Below, in pieces: positions 22,608-33,389 of a DNA stretch of 64,000 bases. The stretch comes from Cercophora sp. LCS_1. Taxonomy: Eukaryota; Ascomycota; Sordariomycetes; Sordariales; Lasiosphaeriaceae. The first letter of the stretch is position 1, and each line of letters begins with the position of its first letter. The position numbers and the translations under genes are program-made. The stretch spans positions 434,001 to 498,000 of the forward strand of contig JAPZLL010000016.1 of assembly GCA_036250225.1 (NCBI GenBank). Reading direction: 5' to 3'. Below the pieces are notes generated by a model. That model was given only the letters and a program-made list of their open reading frames with translations. It was not told where the DNA came from and did not search any database.

Positions 22608-24479
22608 ATGGCCGCCTGCGTTCCGCTGCAGGGGTCAAAGGCCTGTTCAGCCTTTCAGTCAGCTTCGGTATCGACGGACAGCTTCCTAGTTGGACTTTTG
22701 TAAGTGCATCTATGCTGGGATAAGGTGGCCACTCGCCTTCGGCGGACTATGTCATCGGCCTAGCGTGGGCTCAGGCTAATGGACTTGCTAGTCCCTTTCT
22801 CCAATTTGTTTCCGACGCAAAGACTTTCGACGAGCGCTTGGAACTCTACATACAAACAAACTATGTCCAAGAAAAGTGGGTATTGACCGATTCTACTGAG
22901 GCCGCGCTCTAACCGGTTGCAGATATGAGACTCTTCTCGGCTGTGGAGGTATCAGTCTCACTAACACCAGTGATCTTTACGCTCGGTTTACCACCACTGT
23001 AATATGTAATGCTATTATCCAGAATTCCATCACGAGGTGCAACCTTTCCCCAGAGAACTCCCGGCCAGTATGCGGAACAACATGCGTAAGCACACAACCA
23101 CACTCTGTAGCATTATGGACACTGACACTTCCCAGGCTGAATTTGCTATCAGCGAAGCCTATGTTGTGTCAAACAGCCAGCTTTGTTCCAATCCAAGCAG
23201 CAGCGCCAACACACAAATCAGGGCTGACTTTACCAATTGTGCGCTTCCTGACGACTCATTATCAAGCAACAACTGTATCCAGGGTATCGCGAACGAACCG
23301 TTGAACTGTGGTTATGGCGATAGCACATTGGGGTTGTGCCAGTATTGCTCATCAGGCGGTATCAACTCGACCGACACTTGCTGCTACAACGCTAATGCCG
23401 AGGAACGTTGCGCCAACGTCGTTCTCCCATCGATTACGCCAACTGTCACGTTCACAAATATACTTCCGACCTCAACTTCCCCAGTGCCCACCGATCCTAC
23501 GGAAAGTAGTAGCGCCTCCTTGAGTGGGGGAGCCATCGCTGGCATCGTTATTGGATCTATTGCTGGTGTCGCGTTACTCCTTCTTGGGCTGTGGATCTGC
23601 ATTCGCCGTCGCAGGGCAGAAGGCAGTCAAAACGGAAGCATATTCAACCAGCCGTCTCCGAGTAGGAAAGGACCACAGCCTGGACCAATGATGGCGCAAA
23701 ACAGTGCTCCCCAAGGTTATGAGGTACTTCCCGGAGGTAGGATTGCGCGGATGTCGGCTCTCGAGGGACACTCAGGCGACGCCCCATCACGCCATAACGA
23801 GAGAGATATGGGCGCTGTTGCTGCAGTGGCCGTATCTAGTGGGTACGCATCGGGCAGGAGAGGGCGGGGTGATGATCACTCCTCTTCCGATGGATTCGGG
23901 GACAGTCCGGAATCAGACAGAAACGCGCCTGGGGTCCTACGACCGCCGCCGACAACCATGAGGAGGAATGGCTCTCTTTCGAGTAGCTCAGCATTGGGTG
24001 TGGAGGATCCCCATTCTCCTACCAGCGCAGGTGGGATGTCGTCACCGCAGGGAATGGCCAGTCAGCAATCCGAACAGTTGCCATTCTTCAAGGATTATTA
24101 TTCGCAGGATGATATCCACCCTGGTGACCGCGTTGCCGTTCTCTGGGCATACCAACCCCGTGCCGCTGACGAGTTCACTTTGGAACGTGGCGATATGCTC
24201 AAGGTTGTGGGCATCTGGGATGATGGGTGGGCGACTGGAATAATGGTGGACGAGCGCGCCGAAGATTGGGAGGCTCGTCGACAAGCCCAGCGGGATAGTG
24301 GCGTCTCCAACACGTCCGGGAGGTTACGCGATACCTCTCCCCCAGTCAGCGGCGAGATCAAGGCGTTCCCGCTTGTGTGCGTGTGCCTGCCCGAGCATTG
24401 GAGGAAGACGATCGAAGGCGACGGTTCAACCGAGACAGGGTCTAGCGCCCACCAGATGACAACCACCACAGGCTCCTGA
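22608..24479 (+). CDS. Single-pass membrane protein with Cys-rich ectodomain and C-terminal SH3 domain
   Basis: Four exons, 22608-22699, 22792-22875, 22923-23085 and 23136-24479, give 560 residues. Residues 1-215 form a Cys-rich domain (CVPLQGSKACSAF; LFPFLQFVSDAKTFDERL; ARFTTTVICNAIIQNS; CQYCSSGGINSTDTCCYN) with several N-x-S/T sites, followed by a Thr/Pro/Ser stalk. One membrane helix lies near 246-268 (GIVIGSIAGVALLLLGLWICIRRRR). The rest is cytosolic and Ser/Pro-rich and ends in an SH3 domain (AVLWAYQPRAADEFTLERGD; GWATGIMV; FPLVCVCL). The layout resembles yeast Fus1 and suggests a cortical or cell-wall-facing adaptor. There is no signal peptide: an in-frame stop at 22581-22583 and no acceptor downstream of it exclude an upstream exon, so it would insert N-out through the helix. 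Confidence 0.85.
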
Positions 24480-25961
24480 GTTTCGTTCATGTTTACGACC
24501 TGATTTAAGTCTTGAATAATGTCTCGATGAAAGCCTTTCTTATGGCTCGGCATTGGCAACGGCGTTTGGTACGACTACATATGCTTTTCGACGGCACTGG
24601 CCCACTAGTTCATCATTCGTGAACGCGTGGGCAGGTACCAGGGCTTTTCACCAGCCCTTCCTTCTTCACCATAATAGAATCACACGACAACAAAACCAGC
24701 ATCCCTGTTGTGGTAGGGCTCAACATTTGGGGCACCCTGGCGCTTGGGGTAGGGACTCTTGGTAGGACGTAGTGGGAATGGTAGGCAGGCAGGCAGGCAG
24801 GCAGGCATGCACACAGCAACGCGCCCTCTCTTTTCGTTTCGATGGTTGTTCTTATATACCCGTCTGGGGCCAGAATTGGCGTTTGGGGCGTAGGTGCTGG
24901 GGAGGGCGCTTGCTGTGTTGGTGGAATGATGGGCGATGTAGAAGAGGTGGTTTGGTGCTGAAGGGATTAGGAGCAAGATGGTACGTTGTGGGTGGGTGAG
25001 ATGGAGGTTGCAAACATCTTCATCAGGCAGGACAGGCCGCGTGTTGCTCCAGATAGCATCGAGATATTCTCTGAGCATCATTCAGATCCACGAAAAGCTC
25101 AAGTTTACTTTTGTTGAATACCAAAGGAAGTGTTTGAAACACCAGCGTATCTTCTAGACATTGCATGGAACAGTGAGAAGCGCTCCGTCTATTTTAATGT
25201 GTTCGCGATGCTTGTTTCATCACCTTGCACAGTGGAACCCTCAATGAGAAGCAGCTCCTGCGTTTCTTGTTTTCGGAGTGTGCTCCCTTGTTGGATACCT
25301 GAAGACGGGGGGTCCCCGGTTCTCAAACAATGCTGCGGTTGTGACAGACTGGGGAACCTTGAAGTAGCTATTGCTGCGTTAGTTTCTGAGCCAAACAAAC
25401 GACTGCGCATTTGGTTGGTGTCGGATAGCATCAAGTAGGCTACGAATGATGGTTTACACAACTGCAGCCTTGAACTGGGGCTCATTTGAAGCTTCCAAGT
25501 AGTCTACTCAGTTGTCTGGTCCCCACGTGATATTAGTGGTAGATGTGGTGTTGGTGTCAGCTGTGCTGCTCGCCTTTGTCAGCCTGGCAGGAGGCTGAAG
25601 TCTTATCTTATCGGTGGCCGGCTGATTGGCTCCGCGTGCTGTCATAGGAAGCCTCCCACCTCAGGCTCCCCGTCAACCCGACATCTTCACATCGGCTGCT
25701 CCTTTCTCCGTAGTTGGTGTCGTCCCAGCTATCACGTCAAAAAGCTCATTACGAGCGCCCGCTGCAAATTATCGACAGATCAACGTCATCCACGCTGCGC
25801 AACAACTGCCTCCGCAGGCGGCGAACCGCCGCTCGATTCGCTCGCCCTCTTCCACCCTTCTCACTTTCTCGAGGTCAAGATGCAACACGGCTCGACCGCC
25901 CTCCGTTTTCGGTAGCTGGGACGTGGGCAACTTCAAGTTGTAGCTTGGAGGGCTCGCAATC
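24480..25961. other. Intergenic region between the SH3 gene and VPS15
   Basis: About 1.5 kb with no supported gene. It includes a tetranucleotide repeat at 24783-24806 and a pyrimidine-rich leader before VPS15. Short ORFs on both strands look random. Confidence 0.5.
24783..24806. repeat. (AGGC)6 microsatellite
   Basis: Six perfect AGGC units, intergenic, downstream of the SH3 gene. Likely length-variable between isolates. Confidence 0.9.
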
Positions 25962-28900
25962 ATGGGTCAAGGCTTCTCCCTCACGGCGCCTCCGCCAGGG
26001 GCCGCCGGCATTGATGTGCCGGAACTGGCCGACTTGATTTACGAGAAGTCGATGGGGACCGCGCGCTTTATGAAAAGCATCCGAGCACGTCACCATGATG
26101 GTGTCGTTCTGGTAAAAGTTCTCATAAAGCCATACCAAATGTCCTTGAAGAAGTACAAGGACAAGATCATTCGTGCGCTTTCCTCTTCTGATGTCACAGA
26201 GGTGATTTGCTGATGATGTCTGCGCAGGCGAGAGAGCAGCCCTAGCCGACGTGCCAAATGCCCTACCATACCAACGAGCCCTCGAGACAGATACGAACGG
26301 GTACCTTGTGAGGCAGTACTGTTACAATTCTCTTTACGACCGCCTCAGTACACGGCCCTTCCTCGAAGACATTGAGAAAAAATGGTTAGCATTCCAACTA
26401 CTTTGCGCTTTGCGCGATTGTCACGCCAAAGAAATCTACCATGGGGATATAAAGGCGGAAAATACGCTGGTGACGTCGTGGAACTGGCTCTATCTTACCG
26501 ACTTCTCGTCTTCGTTCAAACGTGTCACGCTTCCCGAGGACAACCCGGCCGATTTCTCCTACTATTTTGATACGTCCGGTCGTCGCACTTGCTATCTAGC
26601 TCCGGAGCGGTTTCTCCCTCCAGGCCAGGAGTCGGACCCGAACGCCAAGGTGACATGGGCGATGGATGTCTTCAGCGCTGGGTGTGTCATTGCCGAACTG
26701 TTCTTAGAGGCACCCATTTTCAGCCTGAGCCAGTTGTACAAGTATCGAAGGGGGGAATACGACCCAAACATCTCGCATCTCAGCAGGATACCAGATAAGG
26801 AATTGCGAGAAATGATCGCCCACATGATTCAACTAGATCCGCAAAAGCGCTATTCGGCCGAGCAGTACCTCGAATTCTGGAAAGGCAAAGTGTTTCCGTC
26901 TTATTTCTACAACTTTTTGCACCAGTATATGGAGCTGATTACGGATCTTTCCTCGCGGAGATACTCAGCCCCGGGGGCAGCGAGGACTGTCAGTGAAGCC
27001 GATCAGAGAATTGAACGAGTGTGGCTGGATTTCGACAAGATCACCTACTTTCTCGGCTATCAGGCCGATGAAGATCAATCTAAGGCAGTCCAGCTGGCGC
27101 CGAGGTTAGGCTTGGGTCACTTCCCAGTTCGGCTGAACATTCCAAACAACGAACACTTTGTGTCTCCAGGAAAGGCGGCGTCTTCAGACGACGGGGCCTT
27201 GATCTTTTTGAACCTCATTGTCTCGTCTCTCCGCAATACTGCTCATGCCACAGCCAAGATCAAGGCATGCGATATCATGCTCGCCTTCTCTGAACGGCTG
27301 ACGGATGAAGCCAAACTGGACCGTGTGCTACCCTACCTCATCACCCTTCTTAACGACAAGTGTGACATGGTGGTTGTTTCAGCCATTAGGACCATTACCC
27401 AACTCCTCGATATGGTGCGGGTCATTACACCGATCAACTCTCAGATATTTCTGGAATACGTACTGCCGAGGATGGAGGTTGCTCTGCTGAGCCACCCACG
27501 TTCTCCCAGTCCGGTTATCAGAACTACCTATGCATCTTCACTTGGAAAGCTTGCGAGCACGGCGGGTCGGTTCCAGGCCATGGCTGCTACTCTCAGAGCG
27601 GATGGGTCAGCAACCATTGCTGACCCCGAGGTCGAACCTGGAAACGCGGGGGAAACGACGTTCGATGGGCTTTTTGATGACGCACGTCGGGAGTTGGTTG
27701 AAAGGTTCGCAAAACACACCATGGACTTGATCGAGGACCCAGACCCTTCTGTGCGCAGGGCTTTTCTGGGGTCCGTTCCTGACTTGTGCATCTTCTTTGG
27801 TGCGACGCAGGCCAACGACATCATCCTAGCTCATCTCAACACCTACTTGAACGACCGCGACTGGATGCTAAAGTGCGCATTCTTTGACACCATTGTTGCC
27901 ATTTCGGCAATTCTGGGGAGCAGTACTTTGGAGAAATTCATTCTACCGCTGATGATCCAGGCAATCACCGACCCTGAGGAGTTTGTTGTGCATGGAGCGC
28001 TCCATTCACTGGCGGAGCTGGCCAACTTGGGTCTTCTCAGCAAGCAGACGTTTCTCGAGCTGGTGGCTGTGGTTGCCCGCTTCACGATGCATCCAAACAT
28101 CTGGATTCGGGAATCGGCCGCTGAGTTCATCGCAGCTGGGGGGCGATTTCTGGGGGATGCCTACCTCAATGTTCTCGTTCTCCCACAAATCAAGCCGTAT
28201 CTCAAGCCAAACCGAATAACTACGTTCAGCGAACTCGATATACTCGACGCTCTCCAAAAGCCGTTGTCTCGATCAGTTTTTGACCATATTCTACTATGGG
28301 CTTCCAAGACGGACAAAGGTGACTTTTGGAAATCTGTAAGGAAGGGCTTGGGTTCGTCGACTCACACAGTCAGGCCTGGCGAGCCCCATTCTCAGGCGCT
28401 GAGCCGGTCGGCGAAGAACGAGGAAGACGAACAATGGCTCAACCGGCTGCGAAACATGGGCCTCGTTCAGGAAGACGAACCAAAGCTTCTTGCGCTGAGA
28501 GAGTTCATTTGGCGTTTGAGTCAGATCAAGGCGAGAGATTCAAATGGGCAGGAAAACACGGGACAGAGCTCGCTGAACGACATCATCAAACTTAGAAATC
28601 TCGGCATTACTCCACAGACGGTCATTTTTGACGAGGAACCTATTCGACAACCGCTAGCTTCGCAAGAACCCGATGCAAACGCGCCAAAGACACTGAGAGA
28701 TGCGCTGCTCGACGCATCAGTCGCCATTGATGACCCGAGAAATCACAGAAGACGAGCTGCCCTCAACAACCAAAGGTCTCGGCTCAACAGCAGGGACAAC
28801 CTTTCGCCACTGTCTTCTGATGGTCGACGTCATTTGGAGGACGATTCACTGCTATCACCAACTAGCATTCGGCAACGAGAAGGGTCGACGGATGCCACAA

Positions 28901-30651
28901 GACGTTCCTCCACTGCCATGGGCAAGACCATACAAGATGACAGCTCTTCATTGAGAAGGGCACTACGACACCAGTCAAGCGCCATGAGCCTCATGAATCG
29001 CAAGGACAGCGGGAAAACAGGGCCCGAAATTGGCACGACGGAAGCCAATGCCTTTGGCGAGATGGAGGTACCGTTTTCGCATGCTCAACGCCTTAAAGCA
29101 TTCCAAGAAGCCGAGGCGTCAGAAACATCAACGAAGACGCGAGTGCAGACCAACCACTCGTACACCGGGAATGACCCGAATATAATGAAGATGCTGGATA
29201 ATATGTCTTTGGAAAATTACCCGTCTGTTTACATTGAGCTTGGACCGACTGTTTCAGCTTTTCCACGGCGGAGACTGCCTACTAAAACCAGTGGTGGCGT
29301 TGTAGATCCCGACTCAGTCTACTGGAGACCTTCTGGCCAGTTAGTTGCCACATTTGCGGCACATGCTGGGGCAATTAACCGTATCGTGGTGGCACCAGAT
29401 CACCAGTTCTTCCTCACTGGAGGTGATGATGGGTGTGTCAAAGTCTGGGATACAAAACGATTGGAGACTAGCATCAACCACAAACCCGGCCAAACACATA
29501 GCCATCCCAAGGGGGCCAAGGTCGTTGCGCTGTGCTTCATCGAAAATACGCACAGCTTTGTCAGCTGCGCAAGCGATGGCAGCGTTCACATTGTGAAGGT
29601 CGAGACGTATTTGAGCACAGGGAGCAGCACCTACCGTTATCCCAAGTTGCGCTTACTTAGGGAGTATCAACTTGCAGATGGAGAGGTTGCTGTCTGGTGC
29701 GAACATTTCAAACAGGAGTCAAGCTCGGTGCTGATGCTGGCCACGAATAAGTCGGTCATTCTTGGCATTGATCTGAGAACAATGACGCTGCTTTACAAGC
29801 TGGAGAACCCAGTCCACCACGGAACACCAACATGCTTTTGCATTGATCGTAAGAGGAACTGGCTCGTGTTGGCGACATCACATGGTGTGCTGGACCTCTG
29901 GGACCTGCGATTCTGCATGCGCGTCAAGGGATGGGGAGTGCCCGGAAAGGGGCCCATTCACCGCGTGTGTATACATCCCTATAAAGGTAGAGGCAAATGG
30001 GTATGTGTTGCGGGCGGTACAGGACAGGGTGAGATAACATCTTGGGACGTTGACAAGGCCAAATGCCGGGAGATTTTCCGCGTTGGCGGCAACAAGGAAG
30101 CGCCTGGGGTATACGAAGCATGGGAGGTGGACGAGGACCGACCAGAAGGCATGCTGGGACGATTTGCAACGAACATTGAAACGACGGCGACGACGAACCC
30201 GGCGGACCGGGGCATACGGGCCATGGTTGGTGCGATTGGGCTACTGGATGAAGACAACCGCGATGTGCGACACGCGTACATCGTGACGGCCGGGGCAGAC
30301 AAGAAACTGAGGTTTTGGGACGTTACCAATCCCACTGCAAGCACGGTGTTCAGCGGGTTGCAAGAGGGTGAGGGGCGACCGTCATATGTTGTTGCGCATC
30401 CAACAACAACGTGTAATACAGTGACGGAGCGGCTCCCGAAGCCCAGGTCGCAAGCGGCTTCGAGCACGACTGGGGATGGTAAACGGTCAAAGCCAGCTTC
30501 CAAACCGCCGAGATCAACGGTGATATCGTTACAGCAACAGCAGCTCCTGAAGAGCCACTTGGACTCGATTATTGATGTCGCGGTTCTGGAACGGCCGTTC
30601 CCGATGGTTGTCTCGGGGGATCGCAGCGGCGTTGTTTTTGTTTTTCGTTAG
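25962..30651 (+). CDS. VPS15: Vps15/PIK3R4-type protein kinase, PI3-kinase regulatory subunit
   Basis: Two exons, 25962-26172 and 26228-30651, give 1544 residues. Vps15 activates the class III PI3-kinase Vps34 in endosomal sorting and autophagy. The N-terminus MGQGFS carries Gly2 for myristoylation. The kinase domain (about 30-300) has the catalytic loop HGDIKAENTLVTSW and TDFSSSF in place of the usual HRD and DFG, and SGRRTCYLAPERFLPPG at the activation segment, all characteristic of Vps15. HEAT-like helical repeats follow (RTITQLLDMVRV, DPDPSVRRAFLGSVPDLC, EEFVVHGALHSLAEL). A Ser/Arg-rich linker (about 900-1060) leads to a C-terminal WD40 propeller (GGDDGCVKVWDTKRLE, TAGADKKLRFWDV, VVSGDRSGVVFVFR). 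The first intron sits at RER within the kinase domain and splices in frame. Complete and intact. Confidence 0.96.
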
Positions 30652-31059
30652 GTACGAAGGCGTATTCGCACTGAATAGAGAGGCGTTATAGCAGCGCGCC
30701 ATAAACCATGTCTAGGTCAATTGAACAATCTTGGTACAATCCTTTATGTCATGGTGAAAAGGGGCAGTGTTTGTGATCGTGACGGGTTAGGGTTGCCACG
30801 AGACCTTGAGCTCGACCCACTATAAATTTCTTGGAGCTTTGAACTTGTCAGCCTTGTCGCGAAACGCCCCACGCGAGGTTGGAAACAGCTGCTGCGTTTT
30901 CAGCGACTTTTGAACAAACAACGCCATTCCCACCCGCGACGACAAATTCCTGCTGATACGACCAACCCTGTCTACTATTACGCCCATCGACCGAATACAG
31001 CCACGATCTGAAAGAAGAAAAAAGGGTTTATAAAAGTATCCTACCACCCGTCGCAAACC
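30652..31059. other. Short intergenic region upstream of LEA1
   Basis: VPS15 3' UTR and LEA1 promoter. A TATAAAAG at 31029-31036 lies only 24 bp before the LEA1 start codon, which is too close for a normal TATA-driven leader, so I do not call it a promoter element. Confidence 0.5.
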
Positions 31060-32086
31060 ATGAGGCTCACAGCAGAGCTCATCAACAATTCCCTTTCCTA
31101 CCTCAACCCGCTCAAGGAGCGCGAGATGGACCTCCGAGGTGCGTTTTTTGGTGAAAAGAGCAGATGCTACACTTGTGTGAGAGATCAGAGTTGATATCCC
31201 GGCCACGTTGTTTTTACGATCAGGACATCGAATTCCAGCCATTGAGAATCTGGGTGTTGCGGGGGTGAGTCTTGTCTTCCATTTTTTTCCCCCTCTCCTC
31301 TTGTTGGCATGGTATAGGGAACTGATTAGTTGGGAAACAACGAACAGCCTCACGATGCCTTTGACCTCACCGATAACGATATCCAAATCCTCGGAAATTT
31401 CCCCCTCTCGCCGCGCGTCCAGACCCTCTTGCTTGCCAGGAATCGGATCGCGGTGATCCAGCCTAGCCTGCCGGCGAATATCCCAAATCTCAAGAACCTC
31501 GTGCTTGCGTCGAATAACTTGAGCGAGCTGGCGGATTTGGATGTCTTGGCCAAGTTTGCGAGGCTGACGCATCTGGTGCTGGTGGATAACCCGGTTACGA
31601 AGAAGGAGGTGGGTAGCGGATTATATGTGGTGGACTTGGGTGGGTGATGCTGACGCGGGAGTAGCATTACAGGTATTGGGTTGTTTGGCGGTGCCCTACG
31701 GTCCGGTTCCTCGATTATACCAAGGTCAAGGATGCGGAGCGGCAGAGAGCCAAGGAACTGTTTGGCGCGGCGGATGCGCCGACTGAGCTGGCTTCGTCGG
31801 TAGGTGTTTGTGGAAGAAGGATGGGTCTGGAACGGGTGCTGACGGTTTGCAGATCATGGGTCTCAAGTCCAAGACTTTCGATGTCACGGCTGCCGCTAGC
31901 AGTGCCTCGGGCGCATCGGCGTCGAGGTTGTCGAGGCTCAAGTTGACGGACAAGGAGCGCAAGAAGTTGCAGGACATGATCAAGAAGGCGGATAGCTTGG
32001 AGGAGATCATCAGGCTGGAGAAGGCGCTCAATGAGGGCAGATTACCGCCTGGTGTCATGGCGGATGGTGATGCGATGGAGGAGTAA
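31060..32086 (+). CDS. LEA1: U2 small nuclear ribonucleoprotein A' (leucine-rich repeat)
   Basis: Five exons, 31060-31138, 31224-31264, 31330-31608, 31665-31799 and 31853-32086, give 255 residues, the same length as the human protein. U2A' binds U2 snRNA stem-loop IV together with U2B'' in the spliceosome. The N-terminus MRLTAELINNSLSYLNPLKERE is family-specific. LRR units follow (DLTDNDIQILGNFP, LLLARNRIAVIQP, LVLASNNLSELADLD, LTHLVLVDNPVTKKEHYR), then the LRR cap YRYWVVWRCPTVRFLDYTKV. The C-terminus has a charged helix (LTDKERKKLQDMIKKADSLEEI). A 250-residue antisense ORF over the start of the gene is spurious. The stop is 152 bp from the stop of the convergent DPB3-like gene. Confidence 0.95.
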
Positions 32087-32238
32087 GGGGCTGTCAGTGG
32101 GTTGTGTAATTAATGGTTGGGTCACACAAGGCGTTTGGACCAGAAAAAAAAACCCATGGATACCATGAGGCTCACTTAGGCGCGTAAATGGCTGGTGTCT
32201 CATATTTTCGTGTCTATCTCTCATGCAGACCGGCAGTA

Positions 32239-32950
32239 CTAACCAGTCATGTCAACATCGCCGTCCTGGTGTCGGCTGGCTTGCCGCATTTCCAACTCAA
32301 GCTGGGTGTTGGGATCTTCGTCAAGAGGCATGTGGTTGTGTGACAACCCGTTCGTCCCGTTCATGATGGACTTTTGTTGCTTCTTGCCATTGGCGAGACC
32401 GTCCTCGGTGGCTCCCTCGGCGGCGCCCACACCCTTCTCACCCTTGAGCTTGGCGCGCTGCGCCGCGGCCTGGCTCTTGACCTGCTTGTAGGTGGTGGTC
32501 TTGGGGATGATGTCCTCGAGGAACTCAAGGTTATCATGGTGTGATACGGCATTGGCTTGCAGGACGTCAGGATCTAGGGTTGCAGCAACATCGGTTGACT
32601 TACCAAGGTCCTTGTACTGGATGTTGCGCCGTGGCTTACGCTCAGCTTTGGCCATGTTTTGGGCCTCGGTTGCGAGGTGCTGGATGAACAGCTCCTGTTC
32701 AAGGGGTAAGCAAACGCTATCACTATGTAGGGGTGAAGCCAGGCCGGCATACAGTGGCTACGGTGATAACAAAGGCCGCGTTGTTGGAGCAGATGTTGAT
32801 GTCTGGATCTACGGCAATAATTTTTTTGACTCTTGTGACTGAGTTGTGTTAGATCATGGTTGGGTGGAAAGGCTGACATGGCTTACGGGGTAGTTGAGTT
32901 TGGCCTGTGACCTCCTTGCGGGGAGGGATCGCTGTGGTGTTGTAAGGCAT
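32239..32950 (-). CDS. Dpb3/POLE4-like CBF/NF-Y histone-fold protein
   Basis: Four exons on the minus strand, 32950-32887, 32838-32753, 32694-32604 and 32555-32239, give 185 residues. The histone fold spans roughly residues 19-95: QTQLPLTRVKKIIAVDPDI, SNNAAFVITVATELFIQHLATEA, RRNIQYKDLANAVSHHDNLEFLEDIIP. This LP-x-RVKKI-DPD opening and FLEDIIP helix match the Dpb3 subunit of DNA polymerase epsilon and its chromatin paralogue Dls1/CHRAC, which dimerise with a Dpb4-type partner. The C-terminal 80 residues are polar, with a KKQQK patch and an acidic end. Which of the two complexes it serves cannot be told from sequence; in fungi with one copy it may serve both. The third intron is short (48 nt) and its removal restores KDLANAV. 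Confidence 0.88.
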
Positions 32951-33389
32951 GTTGTGTGAGAGCCGTGCCTCGGCTGAGTGGTTCTACTGGAGAAATATTA
33001 TTTGGTGTCGGGGTGGATGGGCAAGATTGTGGAGCTTATTTAAGTGATATCAAATATCGAGAGTCGAGTGAGTTGAGGACAAGGCGAAGGATTATGCAAC
33101 TGTTGGACGCGTAAAGACGCGATCTAGGCCCGTCCACTGCGCTGGGTGCAGCGGCTCAGGGACCCCCTGTTTTAACTCTTGGAACTCTTGGAGCCGCCCC
33201 TCGGCACCCCCACCAGCAGGGATCTCAACGGCTGGCGCCAAGCTCTTGCCAACGACAGCTGACCGTCAGCCTCGCATCCCAGCCGCGCAATTCCCCATCG
33301 CCATTGCCATCATCGCAGCACAACCCTCGAAAGAGCCCGTCGGCCGAATGCTGCGACCATAGGCGGCTACAAAAGGCGGCTCAGGCGCC
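32951..33389. promoter_or_regulatory. Bidirectional promoter between the DPB3-like gene and the CLC channel gene
   Basis: 439 bp between two divergent start codons. No TATA box or strong motif was recognised; role inferred from orientation. Confidence 0.45.

Noticed and set aside
26400..26620. VPS15 kinase as a pseudokinase because HRD and DFG are altered
   Set aside because: HGD and DFS variants are normal for functional Vps15 proteins, so this is not an anomaly.
31029..31036. TATAAAAG before LEA1 as a TATA box
   Set aside because: It lies only 24 bp before the start codon, leaving almost no leader; probably coincidental.
30820..31572. 250-codon - strand ORF
   Set aside because: Antisense to LEA1 exons and introns; no recognisable domain.
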